A stretch of 64,000 nucleotides of DNA from Morganella morganii (GTDB taxonomy: Bacteria; Pseudomonadota; Gammaproteobacteria; Enterobacterales; Enterobacteriaceae), in contig NZ_CP066129.1 of the NCBI RefSeq assembly GCF_019242955.1, positions 1,674,001-1,738,000 on the forward strand, read 5' to 3'. Numbering within the stretch: position 1 is the first letter of the stretch; each line of letters begins with the position of its first letter. The translations under genes and the position numbers were made by a program. The notes beneath the pieces were generated by a model. It had not been told where the DNA came from, did no database searches, and saw nothing but the letters and a program-made list of their open reading frames with translations. Below, one piece after another: positions 56,346 through 64,000 of the stretch.

Positions 56346-57010
56346 CCTTTATTATCCTTATGTAAATCCTCTATCAGTATGCGGGTACGGCGCACAGCAG
56401 TCCAGAAGGCGCCAAGGGTGATCACCCACAGGATGATAAGAAACAGCCACTGGGCCTGATACAGCGGGATAAAACAGGCGGCAACGGTACCGGCCGTCAG
56501 CAGCGCCATCCGGTGCTGCTTTGCCATCGGGCCGGAAAATTTCTGCGGTTGCTCACAACTGCCGCCGAGTACGCGGACATAGGCGGTCATCATCGCCATC
56601 AGGGCAGCCGCCCAGCCCAGTTGCGGGGCATAGGCCACAAAACCGGCCAGCCCGTAACCGGCAATAACGAGAATAAGACTGTCTGAAATACGATCCGGCA
56701 AATCATTAAAGACGGCACCGGCAGGGCTGCGCAGTCCGCCTTCCACCGCGACCATTCCGTCCAGCAGATTGCAGATAAGCCGCCCCTGTATCATCAGCGC
56801 CGCCAGCAGAAACAGGACGATACGCAGCACAGTGAGTTCACTGTTCAGTGCACCATATAAGGCGGCAGCGGCAAACAATGCACAGACAGAACCGGCAACA
56901 GAGATACCATTCGGTGTTGCGCCGCGCCGTTGCAGCAGGCGGGCGGCAGCGGTCGCCCAGCGGGTCTGCCGGGCCTTTATCGGACGTCTGTCCCTGATTT
57001 CTGATTCCAT
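56342..57010 (-). CDS. CDP-alcohol phosphatidyltransferase family protein
   Basis: A 222-residue membrane protein of the CDP-alcohol phosphatidyltransferase family, with about five or six membrane segments. The signature region reads LLDGMVAVEGGLRSPAG, then AVFNDLPDRISD. This keeps the DGxxA and final D, but Asn stands where the first Asp of GxxxDxxxD is usual. YnbA of E. coli is the nearest comparison I can suggest. The alcohol acceptor is unknown. First gene of the module. Confidence 0.85.
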   Translation of the reverse strand: MESEIRDRRPIKARQTRWATAAARLLQRRGATPNGISVAGSVCALFAAAALYGALNSELTVLRIVLFLLAALMIQGRLICNLLDGMVAVEGGLRSPAGAVFNDLPDRISDSLILVIAGYGLAGFVAYAPQLGWAAALMAMMTAYVRVLGGSCEQPQKFSGPMAKQHRMALLTAGTVAACFIPLYQAQWLFLIILWVITLGAFWTAVRRTRILIEDLHKDNKG

Positions 57011-57144
57011 ATCCTTTCCGTCATGTGAAAATTAATCTGTTGATAATATAAGGTTTCGTGGCTTATTAATAATAGTGATACGGCAAAATCGTTAAATATT
57101 TTGTTATACAGCCGATTGTACGGGCAGTGCGGATAACGGCATAT

Positions 57145-57188
57145 CTTAGCTGAAAAGCGACTAAGGAAAGCTGCCGCCCTTATGGCAG
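57145..57188 (+). other. Two hairpins in the metC leader
   Basis: CTTAG/CTAAG (57145-57149 with 57161-57165) and CTGCC/GGCAG (57171-57175 with 57184-57188). In addition GGATAACGG occurs twice as a direct repeat (57131-57139 and 57188-57196). No MetJ box is clear. The role is unknown. Confidence 0.4.
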
Positions 57189-57227
57189 GATAACGGTGTA
57201 ACCAGGCAGACTATTATTGAGGTGATT

Positions 57228-58409
57228 ATGTCAGAACAATCCCGCCGTTCTTTGCGGAGAGAAACCCGGCTGACGCAAAGCGGCCGTAACCCGGCAGCGC
57301 AGCACGGATTTGTGAATACCCCGGTATACCGCGGCTCCACGGTTGTGTTTCCGTCGTATGATGCACTGATCAACCGCCGCGCGGAATTCCATTACGGCAC
57401 GGACGGTACACCGACGATTGCGGCACTGGAAAATGCCTGGAGTGAGCTGACCGGTGCCGCAGGCACGGTTTTATCCCCGTCAGGACTCGGTGCCGTGACT
57501 CTGGCACTGCTGACCACACTGAAGAGCGGTGATCATCTGCTGATGACCGATTCTGTCTATCACCCGACCCGGCAGTTATGCGGCGGCCTGCTGGCGAAAA
57601 TGGGGGTCACCACCACCTATTATGACCCGCTGATCGGTGCGGGGATTGAATCCCTTATCCGTCCGGAAACAACCGTGATTTTCCTTGAATCCCCCGGATC
57701 CCAGACCTTTGAGGTGCAGGATGTTCCGGCGATTACGGCGGTGGCAAAACGTCACCATATTACAACTGTTATTGATAACACCTGGGCGACCCCGCTCTTT
57801 TTCCGTGCCCATGAACACGGCTGTGATATCTCCCTTGAAGCCGGAACCAAATATCCCGGCGGCCATTCCGATGTGCTGATGGGACTGATTTCCGCCAATG
57901 AACAGTGGTGGCCGGAACTGCGCAAAACCTACGATCAGATGGCGATGCTGCCGGGAGCCGAAGATTGTTTCCTGGTACTGCGCGGGCTGCGCACGCTGCA
58001 TATCCGGCTGAAGGAGGCGCAGAACCGGGCACTGAAAGTTGCGGAGTGGTTACAGTCACGTCCGGAAGTCAGCAAAGTGCTGCATCCGGCATTTCCGGAA
58101 TGCCCGGGACATGAGATCTGGAAGCGGGATTTCACCGGGTCGTCCGGTCTGTTCTCTGTGGTACTGGATGAAAAATATACCCCGGGTGATCTGGCCGGAA
58201 TGCTCGACGGGCTGGATATTTTTGCTATGGGGTATTCCTGGGGCGGCTTTGAGAGCCTGATTATCCCGTTTGACTGCAGCCGTTACCGGACCGTTACCCG
58301 CTGGCAGCCGGGCGGGCTGACACTGCGCCTGCAAATCGGTCTGGAAGATACGGATGACCTGATCGCGGATTTAACCGCCGGATTTGAACGGCTGAACGCA
58401 GTGCACTGA
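57228..58409 (+). CDS. metC: Cystathionine beta-lyase MetC
   Basis: MetC cleaves cystathionine to homocysteine, pyruvate and ammonia in methionine synthesis. From the ATG at 57228 it is 393 residues of the Cys/Met-metabolism PLP family. The PLP lysine is in SLEAGTKYPGGHSD. Further motifs are YGTDGTPTIAALENAW, and GYSWGGFESLI near the C-terminus, with RLQIGLEDTDDLIAD. A GAGGTG site precedes the start. The usual MetJ operator is not evident upstream. Confidence 0.92.
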   Translation: MSEQSRRSLRRETRLTQSGRNPAAQHGFVNTPVYRGSTVVFPSYDALINRRAEFHYGTDGTPTIAALENAWSELTGAAGTVLSPSGLGAVTLALLTTLKSGDHLLMTDSVYHPTRQLCGGLLAKMGVTTTYYDPLIGAGIESLIRPETTVIFLESPGSQTFEVQDVPAITAVAKRHHITTVIDNTWATPLFFRAHEHGCDISLEAGTKYPGGHSDVLMGLISANEQWWPELRKTYDQMAMLPGAEDCFLVLRGLRTLHIRLKEAQNRALKVAEWLQSRPEVSKVLHPAFPECPGHEIWKRDFTGSSGLFSVVLDEKYTPGDLAGMLDGLDIFAMGYSWGGFESLIIPFDCSRYRTVTRWQPGGLTLRLQIGLEDTDDLIADLTAGFERLNAVH

Positions 58410-58417
58410 GACAGAAA

Positions 58418-58448
58418 AGAATCAGCCCGGCGTGACCGGGCTGATTCT
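58418..58448. terminator. Bidirectional terminator between metC and tyrP
   Basis: Thirteen-base-pair perfect stem AGAATCAGCCCGG / CCGGGCTGATTCT with a 5-base loop. On the minus strand TTCTTTTCTG follows. The two genes converge on it. Confidence 0.85.
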
Positions 58449-58461
58449 CAGAAAGGTAATA

Positions 58462-59688
58462 TCAAATATTCGGCAGATAACCGGCGCTTTTGATGAACTC
58501 AATAGAGATCACCAGCAGGCCGAACAGGAAGATAAAGAGCAGCACACCATTACCGCCTGCAACACGGTAAGCACCGGCTTTCGGGTTCTGCCGTACTTTC
58601 CACGCTAATAATGATGGCAGGATCAGCGCCAGGAAGGAAAGCGCCATCGCGGCATACGCCAGTGCACCGGTGAAGCTTTTGTAATACAGGGCACAGATCA
58701 GCGGCAGAGCGAACGTCAGAATCCCGGTCTGAGTACGGCCGAATGCGGAGTTTTTACGTCTGAACAGATCGGCCAGGTAATCGAATAACCCCAGCGCCAC
58801 GCCCAGGAATGAAGTGGCCAGTGCCAGATCCATAAACAGGCTGACTGCGATATCCACATATTTATTGGCAACGGTTTCGCTGAGTGCGGTCAGTAACCCG
58901 TCAAGGCCGGATTTCTGCGCCAGAATACCGAAGAAGGTATCAGACGGGATCGCGCCTAGGGTCGCAACCTGCCACAGCAGATACGCCACCAGCGGAATGG
59001 CACTGCCGGTCAGGAAAATAAAGCGCAGCTTTTTGCTGTCGCCGTTCATGTAATTGACCAGGCTCGGCACACTGCCGTGGAAACCAAAAGAGGTAAATAC
59101 CAGCGGGATAGCGGAAAGCACCAGGCCGTTCTGGATCGGCATGCTGACAAGGTTAGTCATATTCACATGCGGCATCATGACGGCGAGCATGATGATCAGA
59201 AAGATAATTTTGCCGGTGAACAGGATACGGTTGATAAAATCAACGGAGTGAGTCCCGACACACACCACAAGGCCGCCTACCAGGGTGAAGATGATAGTAG
59301 CCGTACCCGGTGTAACGGATAATTGCCACCAGTTCTGCAGGCTGGCGGAGATCATTTCCCCTGCGCCACCGATATACGCGGTAGTCAGCGCATACATCAG
59401 TAATAACATACTGAAACCGGTCAGGAGCTGACCCGGTAATCCGAGGTATTGACGGGCGACACTGCCTAAGCCGGTATCCGGTGAACTGTACTGATAAACT
59501 TCAACCATCAGTAATGCGGTATAACTCATGATAGCCCACAGGCCGATCAGAATAACCGCAATGACCGGAAAACCGATCCCCGCAGCCGCCAGGGGCATTG
59601 CCAGCATACCGGCACCGATCGTTGTTCCCGCAACAATCAGAACACTGCCGAGTGTACGATTTTTCACCAAAACCTCATGATATTTCAA
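58462..59688 (-). CDS. tyrP: Tyrosine-specific transporter TyrP
   Basis: TyrP imports tyrosine with protons. The 408-residue protein of the aromatic amino-acid (HAAAP) family has 11 membrane helices and follows E. coli TyrP closely: [60 protein letters not shown]. Two TyrR-like boxes lie directly upstream, as in E. coli tyrP. Confidence 0.93.
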   Translation of the reverse strand: MKYHEVLVKNRTLGSVLIVAGTTIGAGMLAMPLAAAGIGFPVIAVILIGLWAIMSYTALLMVEVYQYSSPDTGLGSVARQYLGLPGQLLTGFSMLLLMYALTTAYIGGAGEMISASLQNWWQLSVTPGTATIIFTLVGGLVVCVGTHSVDFINRILFTGKIIFLIIMLAVMMPHVNMTNLVSMPIQNGLVLSAIPLVFTSFGFHGSVPSLVNYMNGDSKKLRFIFLTGSAIPLVAYLLWQVATLGAIPSDTFFGILAQKSGLDGLLTALSETVANKYVDIAVSLFMDLALATSFLGVALGLFDYLADLFRRKNSAFGRTQTGILTFALPLICALYYKSFTGALAYAAMALSFLALILPSLLAWKVRQNPKAGAYRVAGGNGVLLFIFLFGLLVISIEFIKSAGYLPNI

Positions 59689-59729
59689 TCAATAATATGT
59701 GAGCAAAGCGTAATGAAAAACCGGAAAGG

Positions 59730-59770
59730 TGTCAAATTTAAATTACGTATATCGTAAAGATATCGTTACA
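59730..59770 (-). promoter_or_regulatory. Two TyrR-like boxes upstream of tyrP
   Basis: The TyrR pattern is TGTAAA-N6-TTTACA with essential outer G and C. CGTAAAGATATCGTTACA (59753-59770) is a good match. TGTCAAATTTAAATTACG (59730-59747) is a weaker one. Their centres are 23 bases apart, the adjacent strong/weak layout known for tyrP. Confidence 0.7.
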
Positions 59771-59780
59771 TTACTGGTGT

Positions 59781-59805
59781 AAAAAAACCGGATTGCTGAT
59801 CCGGT
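59781..59805 (-). terminator. Terminator after yfaE
   Basis: On the minus strand ACCGGAT pairs with ATCCGGT, with a 5-base loop, followed by seven T. It lies about 12 bases after the yfaE stop and ends nrdA-nrdB-yfaE. Confidence 0.85.
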
Positions 59806-59816
59806 CACATTATCAT

Positions 59817-60083
59817 TCAGAGTTCGATTTCAATATCACTCAGCGGGTAACAACTGCAGGGCAGAATTTCACCATCATTAATAAACGCCACCGGCCGCTG
59901 CCGGTAACCGACTTTTCCGCGTTTCAGGCGGACACGGCAGGCACCGCAATAGCCTTCACGACACTGGTATTCCACCGGGACGGATTGTTCGAGTGTATTG
60001 AGCAGGTTGTTGTGTTCTTCACTGACATAATGCAGATGAATACCCTGCATGTTGCCATGCAGGGTGACTTTGTAGCGGGACAT
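59817..60083 (-). CDS. yfaE: 2Fe-2S ferredoxin YfaE, diferric-tyrosyl radical maintenance
   Basis: YfaE supplies electrons to rebuild the NrdB diiron-tyrosyl cofactor. The 88-residue plant-type ferredoxin has the cluster Cys in YQCREGYCGACRVRL (CX4CX2C) and a last Cys in ILPCSCYPL. Its start overlaps the last base of the nrdB stop codon, so the two are coupled. Confidence 0.95.
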   Translation of the reverse strand: MSRYKVTLHGNMQGIHLHYVSEEHNNLLNTLEQSVPVEYQCREGYCGACRVRLKRGKVGYRQRPVAFINDGEILPCSCYPLSDIEIEL

Positions 60084-61213
60084 CAGAGCTCGAAATTACT
60101 CAGTTCGTCGGTATTAACTTCAGAGTCAATCTGACCGACCAGATAGGAGCTGACTTCCACTTCCTGTGGTGCCACCTGGACGTTATCCGATACCAGCCAT
60201 GCGTTGATCCACGGAATCGGATTCGAACGGACGCTGAACGGCAGTTGCAGACCCACCGCCTGCATGCGGATATTGGTGATATATTCCACATACTGACACA
60301 GGATATCTTTGTTCAGACCGATCATCGAGCCGTTGCAGAACAGGTAATCTGCCCACTCTTTTTCCTGCTCCGCTGCGCGGACAAACAGGTCATAGCAATC
60401 CTGCTCACACTCTTTGGCGATTTCCGCCATTTCCGGGTCATCCTGGCCGCTGCGCAGCAGGTTGAGCATATGCTGGGTGCCGGTCAGGTGCAGGGCTTCA
60501 TCACGGGCGATCAGTTTGATGATTTTGGCATTACCTTCCATCAGTTCGCGCTCGGCAAAGGCAAAGGAGCAGGCGAAACTGACATAGAAACGAATCGCTT
60601 CCAGTGCGTTGACACTCATCAGGCACAGATAAAGCTGACGTTTCAGGGCACGCAGGGTAACCGTAAAGGTTTTGCCGTTTGCCGTGTGCGTACCTTCACC
60701 AAACATATGATATTCATTGGTCATCCGGATCAGGTCATCATAATAGCCGGAAATATCTTCCGCACGCTTGATGATCTCTTCGTTTGCCACGATATCATCG
60801 AACACCACCGCCGGGTCATTCACGATATTACGGATAATATGCGTGTAAGAACGGGAGTGAATGGTTTCCGAGAAAGACCAGGTTTCGACCCAGGTTTCCA
60901 GCTCCGGAATGGAGATCAGCGGCAGCAGTGCCACATTCGGGCTGCGGCCCTGGATGGAATCCAGCAGGGTCTGGTATTTCAGGTTACTGATGAAAATGTG
61001 TTTTTCGTGATCCGGCAGGGCATTGTAGTCAATGCGGTCGCGGGACACGTCCACTTCTTCCGGACGCCAGAAGAAGGAGAGCTGTTTTTCAATCAGTGAT
61101 TCAAAAATCGGGTACTTCTGCTGATCATAACGGGCAACGTTTACCGGCTGCCCGAAGAACATCGGTTCTTTGAGCTGATCATTATGTACCTGTGAAAATG
61201 TTGTATAAGCCAT
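60083..61213 (-). CDS. nrdB: Class Ia ribonucleotide reductase, beta subunit NrdB
   Basis: NrdB carries the diiron centre and tyrosyl radical. From the ATG at 61213 it is 376 residues, the same as E. coli. Radical Tyr is in [16 protein letters not shown], metal ligands in [18 protein letters not shown] and [16 protein letters not shown]. An open frame extends 99 bases upstream into the end of nrdA but is not conserved. It lies 10 bases after nrdA. Confidence 0.97.
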   Translation of the reverse strand: MAYTTFSQVHNDQLKEPMFFGQPVNVARYDQQKYPIFESLIEKQLSFFWRPEEVDVSRDRIDYNALPDHEKHIFISNLKYQTLLDSIQGRSPNVALLPLISIPELETWVETWSFSETIHSRSYTHIIRNIVNDPAVVFDDIVANEEIIKRAEDISGYYDDLIRMTNEYHMFGEGTHTANGKTFTVTLRALKRQLYLCLMSVNALEAIRFYVSFACSFAFAERELMEGNAKIIKLIARDEALHLTGTQHMLNLLRSGQDDPEMAEIAKECEQDCYDLFVRAAEQEKEWADYLFCNGSMIGLNKDILCQYVEYITNIRMQAVGLQLPFSVRSNPIPWINAWLVSDNVQVAPQEVEVSSYLVGQIDSEVNTDELSNFEL

Positions 61214-61223
61214 TCTGTTTACC

Positions 61224-63518
61224 TTAAATTTTACACGCGCCGCCTTCACAGCCATCATCGTCGGCAATAACCACTTCCTCAGGGAGATCTTCCTGGGTAT
61301 CTTCCGCGCCATCGCGGGTATTGTGGTAATAAAGTGTTTTTACACCGTATTTATAAGCCAGCAGCAAATCTTTAAGTAACTGGTTCATCGGTACTTTGCC
61401 GCTCGGGAACCGGGTCGGGTCATAGTTGGTGTTGGACGAAATTGCCTGGTCGACAAATTTCTGCATAATCCCCACCAGCTGGAGATAGCCCTCGTTACCC
61501 GGCATCTGCCATAACAGCTCATAGGCGGATTTCAGGCGCTCATACTCCGGCACCACCTGACGCAGAATACCGTCTTTCGAGGCTTTTACGCTGATATAGC
61601 CGCGTGGCGGCTCAATACCGTTGGTGGCATTGGAAATCTGCGATGATGTCTCTGACGGCATCAGGGCGGACAGGGTGGAGTTACGCAGACCGTGTTTTTT
61701 GATCTCTTCGCGCAGGCCTTCCCAGTCATAATGCAGTGGTTCGTTAGTCAGCTGATCCAGGGTTTTCTTGTACGTGTCGATCGGCAGAATACCCTGTGAA
61801 TAGGTGGTTTCGTTAAACCACGGGCATGCACCGTACTCTTTCGCCAGCTCATTGGAGGCTTTCAGCAGGTAATACTGAATAGCTTCAAAGGTGCGGTGAG
61901 TCAGGTTGTTTGCGCTGCCGTCGGAATAACGCACGCCGTGCTTCGCCAGATAATAAGCAAAGTTAATCACACCGATACCCAGGGTACGGCGTCCCATTGA
62001 GCCTTTGCGTGCCGCTTCAATCGGATAATCCTGGTAATCGAGCAGGGCATCCAGGGCACGTACCGCCAGGATAGCCAGCTCTTCCAGCTCATCGAGGTTC
62101 TCAATAGCACCCAGGTTGAACGCAGACAGCGTACACAGTGCGATTTCCCCGTTCGGATCATTCATGTCGTTGAGCGGTTTGGTCGGCAGGGCGATTTCCA
62201 GACACAGGTTGGACTGGCGCACCGGCGCGATAAACGGGTCAAACGGGCTGTGGGTGTTACAGTGATCCACGTTCTGAATATAGATACGGCCGGTAGACGC
62301 ACGTTCCTGCATCATCAGAGAGAACAGTTCCACTGCTTTCAGCGTCTGTTTGCGGATAGACGGATCTTTCTCATACTGCTCATAAAGACGTTCGAACGCA
62401 TCCTGATCGGCGAAGAACGCGTCATATAACCCCGGTACATCCGACGGACTGAACAGGGTGATATCCTGGCCTTTGATCAGGCGTTCATACATCAGTTTGT
62501 TGATCTGGACGCCGTAGTCGAGGTGGCGGACACGGTTGCCCTCAACACCACGGTTGTTTTTCAGCACCAGCAGGCTTTCCACTTCCAGATGCCATATCGG
62601 GTAGAACAGCGTTGCCGCACCACCGCGCACACCGCCCTGAGAGCAGGATTTCACTGCGGTCTGGAAGTGTTTGTAGAACGGGATACAGCCGGTATGGAAT
62701 GCTTCACCGCCGCGGATCGGGCTGCCGAGTGCACGGATACGGCCCGCGTTGATACCGATACCGGCACGCTGGGACACGTATTTGACAATCGCACCGGAGG
62801 TCGCGTTGATGGAATCCAGGCTGTCACCGCACTCGATCAGCACACAGGAGCTGAACTGGCGGGTCGGGGTGCGGACACCGGCCATGATCGGTGTCGGCAG
62901 AGAAATTTTAAAGGTTGACGTGGCGTCATAGAACCGGCGGATATAATCCAGACGGGTCTCTTTCGGGTAATGCGAGAACAGACAGGCCGCAACCAGGATA
63001 TACAGGAACTGTGCACTTTCATACACTTCACCGGTAACACGGTTCTGAACCAGATACTTCCCTTCCAGCTGTTTGACCGCGGCGTAGGAGAAATTCATGT
63101 CACGCCAGTGATCGATGAACTCATTCATCTGGTCAAATTCAGCTTCGGTATAATCGGTTAACAGATTTTCGTCATATTTACCGGCGGCAACCATTTTCTG
63201 CACATGCGCATATAACGCAGGCGGCTCAAACTGGCCGTAGGCTTTTTTACGCAGGTTAAAAATAGCCAGGCGTGCGGACAGATACTGATAATCCGGTGTT
63301 TCAGCGGAGATCAGGTCGGCTGCGGCCTTAATCATGGTTTCATGAATATCTGCGGTACGGATCCCGTCGTAGAACTGAATCTGGGAACGTAACTCGACCT
63401 GAGAGACAGAGACATTATTCAGGCCTTCAGCCGCCCAGGTAATGACGCGGTGGATTTTGTCTAAATCGATACGTTCTTTGTGACCATCACGTTTGGTAAC
63501 AAGCAGATTCTGGTTCAT
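61224..63518 (-). CDS. nrdA: Class Ia ribonucleotide reductase, alpha subunit NrdA
   Basis: NrdA reduces ribonucleoside diphosphates to deoxy forms. From the ATG at 63518 it is 764 residues (E. coli 761). There is an N-terminal ATP-cone ([20 protein letters not shown]), active-site cysteines in [22 protein letters not shown] and [11 protein letters not shown], and a C-terminal redox pair CEGGACKI. The open frame runs 111 bases further upstream but without conservation. First gene of nrdA-nrdB-yfaE. Confidence 0.97.
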   Translation of the reverse strand: MNQNLLVTKRDGHKERIDLDKIHRVITWAAEGLNNVSVSQVELRSQIQFYDGIRTADIHETMIKAAADLISAETPDYQYLSARLAIFNLRKKAYGQFEPPALYAHVQKMVAAGKYDENLLTDYTEAEFDQMNEFIDHWRDMNFSYAAVKQLEGKYLVQNRVTGEVYESAQFLYILVAACLFSHYPKETRLDYIRRFYDATSTFKISLPTPIMAGVRTPTRQFSSCVLIECGDSLDSINATSGAIVKYVSQRAGIGINAGRIRALGSPIRGGEAFHTGCIPFYKHFQTAVKSCSQGGVRGGAATLFYPIWHLEVESLLVLKNNRGVEGNRVRHLDYGVQINKLMYERLIKGQDITLFSPSDVPGLYDAFFADQDAFERLYEQYEKDPSIRKQTLKAVELFSLMMQERASTGRIYIQNVDHCNTHSPFDPFIAPVRQSNLCLEIALPTKPLNDMNDPNGEIALCTLSAFNLGAIENLDELEELAILAVRALDALLDYQDYPIEAARKGSMGRRTLGIGVINFAYYLAKHGVRYSDGSANNLTHRTFEAIQYYLLKASNELAKEYGACPWFNETTYSQGILPIDTYKKTLDQLTNEPLHYDWEGLREEIKKHGLRNSTLSALMPSETSSQISNATNGIEPPRGYISVKASKDGILRQVVPEYERLKSAYELLWQMPGNEGYLQLVGIMQKFVDQAISSNTNYDPTRFPSGKVPMNQLLKDLLLAYKYGVKTLYYHNTRDGAEDTQEDLPEEVVIADDDGCEGGACKI

Positions 63519-63651
63519 CAGTTGATATACCCTGTTTTGAAAATGACACCTTATTGTGATTAACGCGCTGATAACGTGTATCCGCCCGATAAAAAACGAT
63601 CCCCGGAACAAATATTCCGGGAAAGTCAATAGCGGGCGCTGAGCGATTTAA

Positions 63652-63667
63652 ACACAAGATGTAGTGT
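63652..63667 (-). promoter_or_regulatory. NrdR box upstream of nrdA
   Basis: ACACAAGATGTAGTGT matches the NrdR pattern ACAcwATATaTwGTGT closely, 134 bases before the nrdA start. NrdR boxes usually come in pairs; I did not see a clear second one at the typical spacing. Confidence 0.65.
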
Positions 63668-63715
63668 GTCTGTAAAAGATGGGTAACAAGATAATGATAA
63701 ATGCGCTCCGGATCA

Positions 63716-63746
63716 AGTGCATAAAATCAGGATCTTTTGTGGATAA
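63716..63746 (-). promoter_or_regulatory. DnaA boxes upstream of nrdA
   Basis: On the minus strand there is a perfect TTATCCACA (63746-63738) and a near match TTATGCACT (63724-63716). E. coli nrdAB also has DnaA boxes in its promoter, linking reductase expression to replication. Confidence 0.65.
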
Positions 63747-63894
63747 CTTGAGGATAGTCACCCGCTGACAGAGTGGTAAGCACCGAGATCACTGACAAAA
63801 TGAAACTGTGCTTACCTTATTACGCAAAGCGATAATTTTAGAAAAATGCGATTTGTTTGGCGTTTTATTAATCGGCGGAGCAATTAACTTGACA

Positions 63895-64000
63895 CTATAA
63901 AATAAAACGCGTATGCAACATATAATTTACATCCACATTAGGTGCCAGCCAGAATTTATCGCTTAACGGATTGTAATGTAAGCCGGTCATATGCTGCTCA
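63895..64000 (-). CDS. ubiG: UbiG C-terminus (cut by window edge)
   Basis: On the minus strand the last 34 codons before a TAG at 63897-63895 read [16 protein letters not shown], then [14 protein letters not shown]. This matches the C-terminus of UbiG, the O-methyltransferase acting in two steps of ubiquinone synthesis. ubiG lies near nrdA in other enterics, on the same strand. The rest of the gene is outside the window. Confidence 0.9.
   Translation of the reverse strand, partial: EQHMTGLHYNPLSDKFWLAPNVDVNYMLHTRFIL

Noticed and set aside
60245-61099. 284-codon open frame opposite nrdB
   Set aside because: nrdB is highly conserved in the other frame; this frame has no ribosome site or recognisable motif.
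61214-61312. Upstream start of nrdB giving 409 residues
   Set aside because: The extra 33 residues lie largely inside nrdA, are not conserved, and the ATG at 61213 gives the exact family length.

Overview
The window is a chromosomal segment of an enteric gammaproteobacterium. Flagellar, put, nrd, tyrP and ubiG genes all read as Enterobacterales proteins. The four tandem flagellin genes and the neighbouring gene set suggest Morganella or a close relative in Morganellaceae. That genus call is inference; no marker gene in the window settles it. I saw no rRNA, tRNA, insertion sequence, prophage or CRISPR array.

Positions 1-34.9 kb hold most of a flagellar regulon. On the + strand are the end of the flg rod/ring operon (flgG partial, flgH, flgI, flgJ) and flgK-flgL behind a sigma-28 promoter. 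After a LysR/SDR divergent pair, the minus strand carries fliLMNOPQR and fliFGHIJK, separated by a terminator, with fliE divergent from fliF. From 20.4 to 25.4 kb there is an accessory island: a possible 31-aa membrane peptide, several small exported proteins and lipoproteins (one MliC-type lysozyme inhibitor, one DUF4377-DUF333 protein) and two tandem crcB fluoride channels. Then come fliDST (minus), four flagellin genes in a row (plus), fliA and fliZ. Three flagellin genes are near-identical repeats with variable centres. The fourth differs in sequence, codon use and promoter strength. flgL is interrupted at a run of nine G; eight G would restore a normal-length protein, so hook-filament junction assembly may be switchable, lost, or the run may be misread.

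Positions 35-47 kb: divergent putA/putP proline utilisation with PutA operators and a CRP-like site, cycA, several small genes of unknown role, and a TauE-type exporter divergent from a LysR regulator. Positions 47-54.7 kb: adenine permease divergent from adenine deaminase, a three-gene polar amino-acid ABC importer, a histidine phosphatase divergent from an AAC(3)-family acetyltransferase. Positions 54.7-57 kb: a compact three-gene phospholipid module (CDP-alcohol phosphatidyltransferase, PlsC-type acyltransferase, CdsA-type cytidylyltransferase). Then metC and tyrP (with two TyrR-like boxes). The end of the window has nrdA-nrdB-yfaE (class Ia ribonucleotide reductase, with an NrdR box and DnaA boxes upstream) and the last 34 codons of ubiG.

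The observations I rate highest are the G9 frameshift in flgL, the flagellin array as a recombination system for filament variation, the structured gene-poor stretch with a small hydrophobic ORF downstream of fliE, a short-chain dehydrogenase lacking its catalytic Tyr, and the phospholipid module.
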